Assembly (NCBI GenBank): GCA_000416275.1 | Contig: ASZJ01000056.1 | Location: 2,804 to 66,803, forward strand | DNA: 64,000 bases | Reading direction: 5' to 3' | Source: Osedax symbiont Rs1 | Lineage (GTDB): Bacteria; Pseudomonadota; Gammaproteobacteria; Pseudomonadales; Balneatricaceae | In this document: piece by piece, positions 6,826-15,702 of the stretch | Layout of the letters: every line of letters starts with the position of its first letter | How positions within the stretch are numbered: the first letter of the stretch is position 1 | Translations under genes and position numbers: made by a program | The notes under the pieces: model-generated | Seen by the model: the letters and a program-made list of their open reading frames with translations, nothing else | Databases searched by the model: none | Told to the model about the DNA's origin: nothing

Positions 6826-9561
6826 ATGAAAAGTAAAAGTATGTCTAAAAGTACTAAATTATTACCTAACTATTTAGGGGGTAAAAAAGGTAGGTGGTTT
6901 AGGCTGTTGTATATTGGCTTCGTATCATTGATGATTATGGCATTAATTGTGGTTGGTTTGAGTATTTGGAATAGCATTTATCTTAAATCAAGAAGCGTTT
7001 TGTCCCCTCATGCAAGCTCATTAACAGAAGTCATGTCTCGATTTTTAATTTTTCAAGAGGAGGTGTTGCTGTCCACTGCTGAAAAAATTGATATTAATAA
7101 TGCAAAATCTGCCAAAGCTCAAAATATCATCGAAGACTTGTTTCGTGTTAGTAAACAAATGAAAGCCGTTGCGGTATTAGATCATGATAACAAAATATTA
7201 ATTTCTGACGGGGTCTATGATGGCGGTGATTGGGGAGGGCTTTTTTTACCAGAGACCGCTAATATATCCTCGTTGGGACTTCCCTTTAGAATGACTTCCT
7301 TTGGTGATCATTATTTACCCCTAAGGGTGCCTCTCTTCGACAGTGCTAATCAAGTTTCAGGGTATTTAGTAGCAGCTTTTCAAATAATTGGTCCCGATGG
7401 TATTTGGAATAAATCAGCAGTCTCCATTGAAAATGCTAAAGTGCTGTTTACTAATGATAGAGGCTTTATCTATGCCTCTTATCCAGAAAAAAAATCATTT
7501 TTTCAAAGCTTTGGTGTGGCGCGAATTCCCGCTGAATTATTGCCGGAACTAGCATTGATTGAAGAGAATACTATTGGATTAGGGCAGGTAAGTACGACGG
7601 ATGGAGATATATTCTTCAGCGCTAAAAAGGTCCCTGATTTTAATGGTTATGTGGTCGTATCGATTCAATACGGTAATCTGTGGGAGGTTTGGTTTGCCCG
7701 CATGCAGTTCGCAACCTTAGTGGTATTGGCGGTGGCTTTATTGGGTTTACTGGTGCTGCGCTTTAGCATTCGTCGCGCTTATGTTTTTGAAGAAGAGAAA
7801 CATGTGGCTCAGCACAATGTATCCAAGCTATCGAATGCTATAGAGCAAAGTCCGAGCAGTGTCATCGTCACCAATGGTCAATGGATAACTGAATATGCTA
7901 ATCACAAGCTATTAGATGGTTCTGGGCAAATTATTGATATTAAATTAAATACAGTCTTGGTTGATTGTAAACCCCATGATTTATTGAGGCCTGATTTAGA
8001 GAAAATTTTGGTTGCGTTAAACTTGGGAGAGAACTGGTATTGTGAACGTTGTGATGACTCTGACCAGCAATGGTTTTCATTCTCTATTAGTAAAATGATG
8101 GTAGAAGAAGATATTGATGAAAATTTTATCATTATTACGCAGAATATCACCGACCGTAAAAAAGCAGAAGCTAGGCTATATAAGCAGGCTTACTACGACT
8201 CACTTACCGGCTTGCCCAATAGACGGAATTCATCATTACTATTGCAAAAAGAACTAATAGAAGCTCGTAAGAATAATAGTCAGGTAGCACTTATTTATTT
8301 AGATCTGGATAATTTTAAATCAGTAAACGATAGATTTGGACATGCTATAGGAGATCTGTTGCTACAGGCAGTCGCTAGGCGTTTAGACCAAGTAATGTAT
8401 GAAAAAGGCACCGCTTGCCATATGAGTGGTGATGAGTTTTTAGCCTTTTTAACGTTTACCGAAAGAGACGAAATTGTCGAACTTATCAATAATGTTATTA
8501 GTGTAATAACTAGCCCAATAACCTTAGAAGGAAAAGAGCTTTTTGTCACTGTAAGTATGGGGATATCCTGTTTTCCGAATGATTGTTCCGATGAAGTGGT
8601 GATGCTTAGAAACGCTGATATTGCACTGTATTTATCTAAGGATTCAGGGCGGAATTGTTACAGCTTTTTTGATGAAGAGTTAGAGGAAAAGAGCCGTCGT
8701 AAACTGGAGTTAGAAACTGAAATACGCTTTGCCTTAGATAACAATGAATTGTATATGGTGTATCAAACCAAGAATAAGATATCCGATTACAGTGTTTGTA
8801 GCTTTGAAGCGCTGATGCGCTGGAATAGTCCTAAATTGGGATTTGTTGGTCCCGATGAGTTTATTGCCGCAGCTGAGACAATCGGTGCTATTGGGAAAAT
8901 GGGTGAATTCGCTTTATACCAAGCATGCAAGGACTTGAAAAAATTTCAAGCGGAGTCCGATCAACCTTTGTCTATGGCGGTTAATTTATCAATGCGTCAG
9001 TTGAATAATGATGACATAGTCACCATAGTAAGCAACGTTTTATTAGCTGAAGAAATAGAACCTTCCCGATTAGAGCTTGAAATTACTGAAACAATGTTAG
9101 CTGAGAATTTTGATATAGTATTACCTGTACTTAATAAACTGATAGATCTAGGCGTATCATTAAGTATTGATGATTTTGGTACCGGCTATAGTTCACTGAA
9201 TTATTTAACACGTTTCCCTGTAAATACTTTAAAGATAGACCGCTGTTTTATTATGGATATTGTAAATAACAAGAAAGATGCGGCACTGACTGAATCAGTT
9301 ATCTTAATGGCTCATAGGTTGGACCTTAAAGTTGTGGCAGAAGGTATTGAGGAGCATGATCAGATTGAGTTATTACAAAAATTTAACTGTGATATAGGGC
9401 AAGGTTATTTCTATACCAAGCCGGTTAAGGTCGATGATATTTTAATTTTACTGCAAAACCAACCACAAATTATTGCGAAGATTCACAGAGACGTAAAAGA
9501 TAATAAAGACTTGGTACAGCAGCTTAAAAGCTCAGTGGGACTGCAGCTTGAAAAAAGTTAG
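6826..9561 (+). CDS. Membrane sensor with Cache, PAS, GGDEF and EAL domains (c-di-GMP turnover)
   Basis: A 911-residue inner-membrane signalling protein. Transmembrane helices at about 26-48 and 294-313 enclose a periplasmic Cache-like sensor. A PAS-like region (about 335-445, ending NITDRKKAEARL) leads to GGDEF (450-615) and EAL (625-890). The GGDEF motif reads M-S-G-D-E-F at 533-538, so its first glycine is serine. SGDEF can be active in some cyclases, and no RxxD inhibitory site precedes it. The EAL domain looks catalytic: FEALMRW, VNLSMRQ, ELEITET, IDDFGTGYSS, LKIDR and VAEGIEE are all present. It probably hydrolyses c-di-GMP, with GGDEF as either a cyclase or a GTP sensor. A second ATG at 6841 is possible. 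It stands alone downstream of a family A repeat. Confidence 0.88.
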   Translation: MKSKSMSKSTKLLPNYLGGKKGRWFRLLYIGFVSLMIMALIVVGLSIWNSIYLKSRSVLSPHASSLTEVMSRFLIFQEEVLLSTAEKIDINNAKSAKAQNIIEDLFRVSKQMKAVAVLDHDNKILISDGVYDGGDWGGLFLPETANISSLGLPFRMTSFGDHYLPLRVPLFDSANQVSGYLVAAFQIIGPDGIWNKSAVSIENAKVLFTNDRGFIYASYPEKKSFFQSFGVARIPAELLPELALIEENTIGLGQVSTTDGDIFFSAKKVPDFNGYVVVSIQYGNLWEVWFARMQFATLVVLAVALLGLLVLRFSIRRAYVFEEEKHVAQHNVSKLSNAIEQSPSSVIVTNGQWITEYANHKLLDGSGQIIDIKLNTVLVDCKPHDLLRPDLEKILVALNLGENWYCERCDDSDQQWFSFSISKMMVEEDIDENFIIITQNITDRKKAEARLYKQAYYDSLTGLPNRRNSSLLLQKELIEARKNNSQVALIYLDLDNFKSVNDRFGHAIGDLLLQAVARRLDQVMYEKGTACHMSGDEFLAFLTFTERDEIVELINNVISVITSPITLEGKELFVTVSMGISCFPNDCSDEVVMLRNADIALYLSKDSGRNCYSFFDEELEEKSRRKLELETEIRFALDNNELYMVYQTKNKISDYSVCSFEALMRWNSPKLGFVGPDEFIAAAETIGAIGKMGEFALYQACKDLKKFQAESDQPLSMAVNLSMRQLNNDDIVTIVSNVLLAEEIEPSRLELEITETMLAENFDIVLPVLNKLIDLGVSLSIDDFGTGYSSLNYLTRFPVNTLKIDRCFIMDIVNNKKDAALTESVILMAHRLDLKVVAEGIEEHDQIELLQKFNCDIGQGYFYTKPVKVDDILILLQNQPQIIAKIHRDVKDNKDLVQQLKSSVGLQLEKS

Positions 9562-9733
9562 AAATTTTTAAATGGCGGAGCTGATTTATACTTATGCTGA
9601 ACAAGCTACAGGGCTTACATGTAGTGCGCCATCCGTTTCAGGGTTCAGTTATGCGAGGGATAACTGGGCTGGAAAGTGTTTTATATGGGTGCGAATCTAC
9701 GCCACTGAGGGCAGTAGTCGCATAAAAAATCAT

Positions 9734-10747
9734 TTAATCCCAAGCTGAAGAGGCGCGGATCTCACCTGTTTTATGACCGAGAGAATTAAAGATGCTCGGC
9801 TGAAAATAATCGGCTAAATGCTGCTTTTCAGCGGCGCTAATGGCTTTTATTTTCTCTAGTAATGCACCTAGTGCAACTTCGCTAGCGCGTGTTGCGCCGT
9901 CATCAATTTTTAATGCAAAACCCAGTTTTAGGCTGGGGATCACTCCTGCATAAATCGCTTCAGCACCTGTTTTGACTATAGCGCGGCCCTCTGTTTGACG
10001 AATCACGGCACTGCAGCAGCGCTCACTGCCCGCCAACATCTCTGGATGCTTAGTTATCGAGTCTATGATTTTTGACATTGCACTGCCGCGCGCACCCGGT
10101 TGTAGTTCGGGTTCACTAAATAAAGCGTAGGCGAGTGCCAGTTTCTTGAGGGGCATATAAATAGCTGGTAAACCACAGCCATCTTGCTCCCAGTGCATGG
10201 CATTGACATCTGCATCTATCAGCTCTGACAGAGTATTCATCCAAATTTTTTGCACTATATGAGAGTGTGCACTATAACCGTGAACTTCAGGGAGTAAATG
10301 TCGAGCTAAGGTCAACATACCAGCGTGTTTGCCTGAACAGTTATGGTGCGCTTTGGTCGGTTTTTTGCCGGCGGCAATCAGTTGATGGGCGGAAGGCTTA
10401 TAATTGGGTAGTTCAGCGCCGCACTCTAAGTTAGAGGTGCTTAGCTCTAAGCGCTCGAGCCACTGTTGTACAGTATTCACGTGCATGTCTTGGCTATTGT
10501 GCGAGGCGCAACTTAAAGCAATTTCTTGATCGCTAAGTTGGAAGCTCTGCGCAGCACCTGACTCAAGTAGAGGAATAGCCTGCAATGGCTTAAGTGCTGA
10601 TCTTGGGTATATATGTTGCTCGAAATCGCCAATTGAAAAGACTATATCACCTTGAGAATTAACCACAATAGCGCTACCGCGATGATAGGACTCAACGACT
10701 GAATTGCGAATTACTTCAACTAAAACAGGATTGTGCATGTTTTTCAT
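9734..10747 (-). CDS. L-asparaginase II (thermolabile, Rhizobium-type family)
   Basis: Hydrolyses L-asparagine to aspartate and ammonia. The 337-residue sequence belongs to the Asparaginase_II family, unrelated to E. coli AnsA/AnsB. Family landmarks are IYPRSALKPLQAIPL near residue 46, SCASHNSQD, and HHNCSGKHAGML near residue 141. There is no signal peptide, so it acts in the cytosol. Translation can start at 10747 or at a second ATG three codons later. It diverges from yciA; a perfect inverted repeat at 10802-10819 lies in its upstream region. Confidence 0.88.
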   Translation of the reverse strand: MKNMHNPVLVEVIRNSVVESYHRGSAIVVNSQGDIVFSIGDFEQHIYPRSALKPLQAIPLLESGAAQSFQLSDQEIALSCASHNSQDMHVNTVQQWLERLELSTSNLECGAELPNYKPSAHQLIAAGKKPTKAHHNCSGKHAGMLTLARHLLPEVHGYSAHSHIVQKIWMNTLSELIDADVNAMHWEQDGCGLPAIYMPLKKLALAYALFSEPELQPGARGSAMSKIIDSITKHPEMLAGSERCCSAVIRQTEGRAIVKTGAEAIYAGVIPSLKLGFALKIDDGATRASEVALGALLEKIKAISAAEKQHLADYFQPSIFNSLGHKTGEIRASSAWD

Positions 10748-11158
10748 AGCAAGAATAGCCTCAGATTTTTTAATTTTATAGCATATTATTAGCAGCGGTG
10801 CGAATCCACGAGTGGATTCAGTACTTAATTTTTTTGCTCTAGTACTTAATGCTGAGAAGATATTAGAAGTTAGCGTGAAAAATTAAGCTAACCGCAAAAA
10901 TAGCGGATAATTGATGGCTAGAATCACACTAGATGCTAAAATTCCCCAGTTATTCAGTTTAAGGCTCAGTGATTGAGCTCAGCTCGCAGGTATCATGGCG
11001 TTTTTGGCAGGTGAGTATTAGCTGCTTGCTGTGGTTCTTATTCAATCGGGCTTAAACTAGCTTCATCGAGCGGGATGATTGTCAGCAATCAACTGTTTCA
11101 GAAAAAACCTTATTTGATGAGAGTGCTATCAATGCTGCTCATCCGGAGTTTGCTTTAA
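10748..11158. other. Divergent intergenic region between asparaginase and yciA
   Basis: 411 bp with no gene. It must hold promoters for both flanking genes, but no consensus -35/-10 pair stands out. The one clear structure is the 18-bp inverted repeat at 10802-10819. Confidence 0.5.
10802..10819. promoter_or_regulatory. 18-bp inverted repeat, candidate operator upstream of asparaginase
   Basis: GAATCCAC and GTGGATTC form perfect 8-bp arms around GA, 55 bp upstream of the asparaginase start. The preceding bases GGTGCGAATC also occur at about 9690, just beyond the 3' end of the same gene. The two-base spacer is too tight for a stable RNA loop, so a protein-binding site is likelier than a terminator. 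Confidence 0.4.
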
Positions 11159-11530
11159 ATGTCTAAATTGCCCAATGCTATTCCATCCCTGAGAACCATC
11201 GCAATGCCCGCTGATGCCAACCCCGATGGCGATATTTTTGGTGGTTGGATTATGGCACGTATGGATATTGCCAGTGGTAATTTTGCCGCACATACCGTCA
11301 AAGGTCGAGTGGTAACGGTCGCGGTAGATGCGATGACCTTTCATAAACCGATTTTTGTAGGCGACGACGTCAGCTGTTTTTGCAATGTTATAAAGACCGG
11401 TAATACCTCGATCTCGATCAACGTAGAAGTTTGGGTGCAAAGGCATCACAGTGAAACCGTGTTGAAAGTGACAGAAGGTAGTTTTACCTTTGTTGCAGTC
11501 GATAAACAGGGGAGTCCCCGTAAAATATAA
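11159..11530 (+). CDS. yciA: Acyl-CoA thioesterase, YciA family
   Basis: A 123-residue single hotdog-domain thioesterase that hydrolyses short and medium acyl-CoA esters. The family core PDGDIFGGWIMARMDIASG is visible near the N-terminus, followed by VAVDAMTFHKPIFVGDDV, the conserved second half of the hotdog fold. The size matches YciA, which works as a hexamer in the cytosol. The stop codon is 5 bp from a decayed family B repeat. Confidence 0.88.
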   Translation: MSKLPNAIPSLRTIAMPADANPDGDIFGGWIMARMDIASGNFAAHTVKGRVVTVAVDAMTFHKPIFVGDDVSCFCNVIKTGNTSISINVEVWVQRHHSETVLKVTEGSFTFVAVDKQGSPRKI

Positions 11531-11535
11531 CTTAA

Positions 11536-11728
11536 CACTGCATAGTGACTTCACTGCAGGACATAGCACCAGCTGTTGATTCTACAGCGATTAGAAATAG
11601 CCTCTGAAACTATGGGCTTTCATGCCTGTATTTAGCGGATGTAGGAGGTCTATGAACTGGCAGTTAAGACTGTTTGATCTTGTTTTAAAAACAATCTCTT
11701 TTGTCTTCTTTATAGCCACGGATTCAGG
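11536..11728. mobile_element. Repeat family B (long subtype), decayed, after yciA
   Basis: The left end aligns with CCTGAATCAGTGACTTC from 11536 (clear from TAGTGACTTCACTGC); the right end is GCCACGGATTCAGG, ending at 11728. The interior (TATGGGCTTTCATGCC, TATTTAGCGGATG) matches the long copy at 16585 in reverse orientation. The flanks no longer match. Confidence 0.6.
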
Positions 11729-11958
11729 TTTGGCATTTCTACTCCATACTAAACAGAGCGCTATGTTTGAATAAATTGTTGAAAAATATAGCCGCTGATA
11801 AAAGTCTATAGCGACAATATATTACAAAAATTTTGGCTTATATTTTCGAATATAATAGATATTACCGCAAAGTCTCAGGATACCAGGCTACAACATAGTA
11901 TCTAACCCAGCACCGGGACTTTCAACAAACTTGTCAAACATAGCTAAAGAGAGAGTAA

Positions 11959-13095
11959 ATGAGCTTAGCGCATAGAAAATTATCGATCGTTGCCGATGAA
12001 AATATTCCTGGTATTGCCGCAATGTTTGCAAGATTCGGTGCGATTCAGCAAGTTGATGGACGCTCGCTAACCCCTGAGGGGTTACAAGGTGTCGATGTGC
12101 TACTGGTGCGCTCGGTTACGAAAGTGACTCGGCAATTACTGGTACAGAGCTCGGTTAAATTTGTTGGTAGCGCAACTATCGGCACTGATCATATCGATAC
12201 ACAGTACTTAGCTGCAAACAACATCGCCTTTAGCAGCGCTCCAGGTTGCAATGCAGATGCGGTCGTGGAGTACGATTTGTGCTGTATTACACAGTTGTTG
12301 GATCTGAGTAACCGACAGCTAAAAGATCTGACGGTGGCCATTGTTGGGGTGGGAAATGTTGGCCGGCGGGTCGCTGATCGATTGACTAGAGTAGGGGTCA
12401 AAAAAATCTTACTCAACGATCCTCCAAGAGCTAAATTTGAGCAAGGATTTGTCAGTTTAGAGGAGTGTTTAAGTAGTGCAGATATTATTTTATTACATAC
12501 GCCGTTACTGACTACAGGGCCGTGGCCTACTAAGCATTTGTTAAATAAAAGCAACTTAAAGCTCCTAAAAAAAGATGCTATATTACTCAACGCTGGACGT
12601 GGGCCAGTCATTAAAGGTGCTGATCTATGCCATTTTTTAGTCACCCGCAGCGACATAAAGGTGGTGCTAGATGTGTGGGAAGCAGAGCCTGTGGTGGATC
12701 ACGCGCTGGCTAATTTGGTGGCTATCGCCACGCCCCATATAGCGGGTTACAGTCTAGAAGGAAAGCTACGCGGTACTTATATGCTGAAAGTAGCGCTGGC
12801 AAAATGGCTGGGCCTGGAAGTTACCGAATCACTTAATGAATATTTACCTAAGCCGGCTATCGAGAGTGTGGAAATAGCTGAAAGCGCCGATCCTCTATCG
12901 ATAATGCGCCTACTTTACGATCCATTGATCGATGATCGAGCGCTGAGGGCGACACTCGGCTTGGATAACCAAGCTGAGGCATTTGATCTGCTGAGAAAAA
13001 ATTACCCGATTCGCCGGGAGTTTAATGCGCTCACTATCAAGGGGGATCTAGACTGTCTGGTTGCTCAATATTTGAAAAATTTAGGTTTTGCATAG
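11959..13095 (+). CDS. pdxB: Erythronate-4-phosphate dehydrogenase (vitamin B6 synthesis)
   Basis: Oxidises 4-phospho-D-erythronate, the second step of the DXP-dependent pyridoxal phosphate pathway. It belongs to the D-2-hydroxyacid dehydrogenase family. The NAD-binding motif is VGVGNVGRRVADRL near residue 131; the catalytic Arg lies in RSVTK and the Glu/His pair in WEAEP and PHIAGYSLEGK. The C-terminal 90 residues form the PdxB-specific dimerisation domain, and 378 residues is the normal length. The start has GAGAG 8 bases upstream. Note that the PLP decarboxylase at 31969 uses the end product as cofactor. Confidence 0.95.
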   Translation: MSLAHRKLSIVADENIPGIAAMFARFGAIQQVDGRSLTPEGLQGVDVLLVRSVTKVTRQLLVQSSVKFVGSATIGTDHIDTQYLAANNIAFSSAPGCNADAVVEYDLCCITQLLDLSNRQLKDLTVAIVGVGNVGRRVADRLTRVGVKKILLNDPPRAKFEQGFVSLEECLSSADIILLHTPLLTTGPWPTKHLLNKSNLKLLKKDAILLNAGRGPVIKGADLCHFLVTRSDIKVVLDVWEAEPVVDHALANLVAIATPHIAGYSLEGKLRGTYMLKVALAKWLGLEVTESLNEYLPKPAIESVEIAESADPLSIMRLLYDPLIDDRALRATLGLDNQAEAFDLLRKNYPIRREFNALTIKGDLDCLVAQYLKNLGFA

Positions 13096-13109
13096 CGAGC
13101 AGCTCGCTA
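13093..13109 (+). terminator. Hairpin including the pdxB stop codon
   Basis: TAGCGAG (13093-13099) and CTCGCTA (13103-13109) form a perfect 7-bp stem with a 3-base loop; the stem includes the pdxB stop codon. There is no strong T run after it, so it may only stabilise or weakly terminate the message. Confidence 0.35.
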
Positions 13110-13254
13110 GTTTGCCAGTGGATGTCAAACAAGCTGGCGAGCTGAGTTGGCTCAACAAGATAGGCGAAATGGCGGTTGTGTCGCTATTGATCAATCCTTG
13201 AATACATAGCTATTAACATAAAATAAAGGTTTTTATATCACTAGTTCATTTACT

Positions 13255-13929
13255 TTGATCACATCACTTAAATCATTAAACCCGACGGTTGGTGCTAAGG
13301 TGGTGTTGGAAATACAGTCGCCCAAGAAAAAAATAGTCCTGCAACTATTCGGCTTTATCGAGGGTAAGACCATCATCGTCAGTGCGCCTAAAAAAAGTAA
13401 TAATTATGCGCTGTCTAAGCTTGAAGAAATGGAGCTTAAAGTACATATCATGTTCCAGGGGCGGATCTGCACCTTTAAATCTAGAGTGATTAAAAGGGAA
13501 TCTAAGCCGATTGCATACTGGCATTTAGCTTACCCCAAGCAGTTTGACGTGAGTAATATTCGCCAGAATACCCGGATAGACTTGCAGTTGCCGGTTTCCA
13601 TTGAGTACCAAAATTCCAGCTTGGCGCTGAAAACAGAAATTCCCAATATTGTGCTCTGTACAGATATCTCTCTGCAGGGCTTAGCCATTGAAGCGCCGAT
13701 TGTTTTAGGTGACAAGGGAGATGAGTTTTTTGTGACCATGCGCTTAAGTATCTCTGATGTCGATCAATTATTATTGGTGCCGGTTAGGTTGCGCTCAGTC
13801 AGGCAAGTGGAGGAGGGAGTGGTACTGCATGGATTTGAATTTATTAGCTTAGATGGAGAGAATAAAATTTTGTTGGCAGCTTATATCTACAAAGAGCTGT
13901 TGGTTAACTTAGGATATGTTAATGAATGA
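13255..13929 (+). CDS. YcgR-like PilZ protein (predicted c-di-GMP receptor)
   Basis: 224 residues with an N-terminal YcgR-N/PilZN-like barrel (about 1-95) and a C-terminal PilZ domain (about 100-215). The c-di-GMP motifs are RQNTR (RxxxR) near residue 102 and DISLQG (DxSxxG) near residue 146, so binding is likely. YcgR-type proteins brake the flagellar motor or alter secretion; motA/motB are also in the window, but no direct link is visible. The start is unclear: the frame opens at 13222 with no ATG or GTG before TTG at 13255, and AAAGG lies about 25 bases upstream. It overlaps the next gene by 14 bases. Confidence 0.8.
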   Translation: MITSLKSLNPTVGAKVVLEIQSPKKKIVLQLFGFIEGKTIIVSAPKKSNNYALSKLEEMELKVHIMFQGRICTFKSRVIKRESKPIAYWHLAYPKQFDVSNIRQNTRIDLQLPVSIEYQNSSLALKTEIPNIVLCTDISLQGLAIEAPIVLGDKGDEFFVTMRLSISDVDQLLLVPVRLRSVRQVEEGVVLHGFEFISLDGENKILLAAYIYKELLVNLGYVNE

Positions 13930-15049
13930 AGTAAAGAGCTTTAAACTAGGCTTACTTATCAACCCAGTGGCAGGGATCGGTGGTAGTGTTGCCTTAAAAG
14001 GCAGTGATGGTGAAAACGTTGTCAGTCAAGCACAGGCTTTGGGGGCGACGGCGATGGCGGTAAAACGCACCGCTATTGCACTGTCGGAGCTGGTTGATCT
14101 AGCGGTTGAAATTTTCACCTATCCGGCTGAGATGGGAGCGGACGTTGCGCAACAAATGGGCTTTAAAGTGACCGTGCTTGGTGAGATAGAATCTGCTGCG
14201 ACCACGGCGCAGGATACCCGAAAAGCGGTTGTCGATTTACTCGAGCAAGATATTGATTTGCTACTATTTGCCGGGGGTGACGGCACCGCAAGAGATATTG
14301 CCGACGTTGCACCCGAGCACTTTACCGTTTTAGGCATTCCCGCGGGAGTAAAAATCCACTCGGGAGTCTATGCAGTCACTCCTAAGGCTGCCGGTAAAAT
14401 AGTGGCTCAATTGGTCGAGGGTAAGATGCTTACCTTAGTGCAACAAGAGGTGCGGGATATTGATGAAGATGCATTTCGGGCGGGACGGGTAAAAGCCAAG
14501 TACTATGGCGAAATGCAAGTACCGAGCGAGCATCGTTACTTACAAAACGTGAAGAGCTCCGGCAAAGAAGTAGAAGAACTGGTGATTGCGGATATCGCTG
14601 CAGATGTCGTCGAGCAAATGCAAGATGAAGTGTTTTATGTGATTGGTTCCGGGACCACAGTGCAGGCAGTGATGCAAGAATTAGGGCTGAAGAATACCTT
14701 GCTCGGCGTGGATTTAGTCAAAAATGGTCAGTTGATCGCCAGCGATTGTACGGCAAACCAGCTGCTGCAGTTGACCGAAAATAGTGATACCAAAATTATT
14801 ATCACTATTATTGGTGGCCAGGGGCATATTATTGGTCGCGGTAATCAACAGTTGTCGACTGAGCTTTTAGAAAGAGTGGGCAAAGAGAATATTATCCTGA
14901 TTGCCACTAAAACTAAGCTGAATGAACTGCAAGCCAGACCCTTAATTTGCGACAGCCACAGCGAGAGTCTCAATCAAAAATTGAGTGGCGTTATCACAGT
15001 GATTACCGGCTATCACGATAAAGTCTTGTACCGAGTAGGGATACTATAA
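13916..15049 (+). CDS. ATP-NAD-kinase-like protein (COG3199 type)
   Basis: A 377-residue protein of the NAD/diacylglycerol-kinase superfamily. Motifs: LGLLINPVAGIGGSVALKG at the N-terminus, the nucleotide signature FAGGDGTARDIADV near residue 120, and PAGVKIHSGVYAV. It differs from housekeeping NadK, being longer and carrying the C-terminal GSGTTVQAVMQELG and IGGQGHIIGRGNQQLS segments, so the substrate is uncertain. Related proteins sit beside acetoin or diol catabolism genes elsewhere; here the neighbour is a PilZ protein. The start is either ATG 13916 or the ATG two codons later. It overlaps the PilZ gene and is probably translationally coupled. Confidence 0.78.
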   Translation: MLMNEVKSFKLGLLINPVAGIGGSVALKGSDGENVVSQAQALGATAMAVKRTAIALSELVDLAVEIFTYPAEMGADVAQQMGFKVTVLGEIESAATTAQDTRKAVVDLLEQDIDLLLFAGGDGTARDIADVAPEHFTVLGIPAGVKIHSGVYAVTPKAAGKIVAQLVEGKMLTLVQQEVRDIDEDAFRAGRVKAKYYGEMQVPSEHRYLQNVKSSGKEVEELVIADIAADVVEQMQDEVFYVIGSGTTVQAVMQELGLKNTLLGVDLVKNGQLIASDCTANQLLQLTENSDTKIIITIIGGQGHIIGRGNQQLSTELLERVGKENIILIATKTKLNELQARPLICDSHSESLNQKLSGVITVITGYHDKVLYRVGIL

Positions 15050-15090
15050 ATACAGCAGTCAAAGTCAACTATTTAAATCAAGTTATGCTG

Positions 15091-15363
15091 CTATCTCTTT
15101 GAAATTTCTCGCATAAGCATGCTGATATCGATATCTAAACTATTAGCCATCTCTTTGATGTTGGCATTGTTGGAGGGGATTTTAGGGAGCATAGCGCCTG
15201 TTTGATGAGGGCGGCTTTTGGTTTTAGCCAGTTGCCGGGCATTTTTTTGAAGCAGTAAGGCCGCTTGTTGCTGGCTGATTTTCTGCATTATTTGTTGCTG
15301 AACATTATCTAACTGATCCACTGATAAGTTTTCTAAGTAAGTAAAAAATTCGTTTTCTGACAT
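15091..15363 (-). CDS. Small uncharacterised protein, 90 residues
   Basis: Not recognised. The first half is acidic then glutamine-rich and probably helical (DQLDNVQQQIMQKISQQQAA). The middle is basic (NARQLAKTKSRPHQTG), and the C-terminus ends in a helical stretch (SLDIDISMLMREISKR). No signal peptide or membrane segment. It is convergent with the NAD-kinase-like gene. Three 23-bp direct repeats lie about 185 bp upstream of its start. The alternative that it is a chance frame cannot be excluded, though its composition looks protein-like. Confidence 0.5.
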   Translation of the reverse strand: MSENEFFTYLENLSVDQLDNVQQQIMQKISQQQAALLLQKNARQLAKTKSRPHQTGAMLPKIPSNNANIKEMANSLDIDISMLMREISKR

Positions 15364-15702
15364 AGTATTAAGGGCACGTATTAGTGTTAAAAATCCTTTT
15401 TAGCGAATGAATATTTTGCAAGAGCATCGATCATAAAAATGATCGCAATTAATAAGATTTGGGGTGATAAGAACGGTCAATTTAGCTGAAACTTCTGGTT
15501 GGTATTGAATCAGCAAAGTGCAGTTCAGCGATTTTATGAAATTAAGTTGTCTGGTCGCTTTTATATAAGTTGTCTGGTAATTTTTATATAGGCTGTCTGG
15601 TAAAATCTATATAGATAGACGCAGTAACGGCGGTATCAATTACTGCAAGATGGATAAGCGCCAATATGTATTGTTTGAGTCTTAGGAATATATTATAGCT
15701 GA
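15364..15702. other. Intergenic region with three direct repeats
   Basis: 339 bp between the 90-residue gene (5' end) and the TetR gene (3' end). Apart from the repeats at 15545-15613, an AT-rich stretch with a short palindrome ATGATCGAT-like region near 15430-15445 is seen. No gene. Confidence 0.5.
15545..15613. repeat. Three direct repeats of TGTCTGGT with a 23-bp period
   Basis: TGTCTGGT occurs at 15548, 15571 and 15594, each followed about 8 bp later by TTATATA or CTATATA. The spacing of 23 bp is close to two helical turns, which would put bound proteins on one face. Seen from the minus strand they read ACCAGACA, upstream of the 90-residue gene. A candidate operator array. Confidence 0.6.

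Noticed and set aside
13916..15049. Assignment as the housekeeping NAD kinase NadK
   Set aside because: It is longer and carries a different C-terminal half; only superfamily membership is supported.
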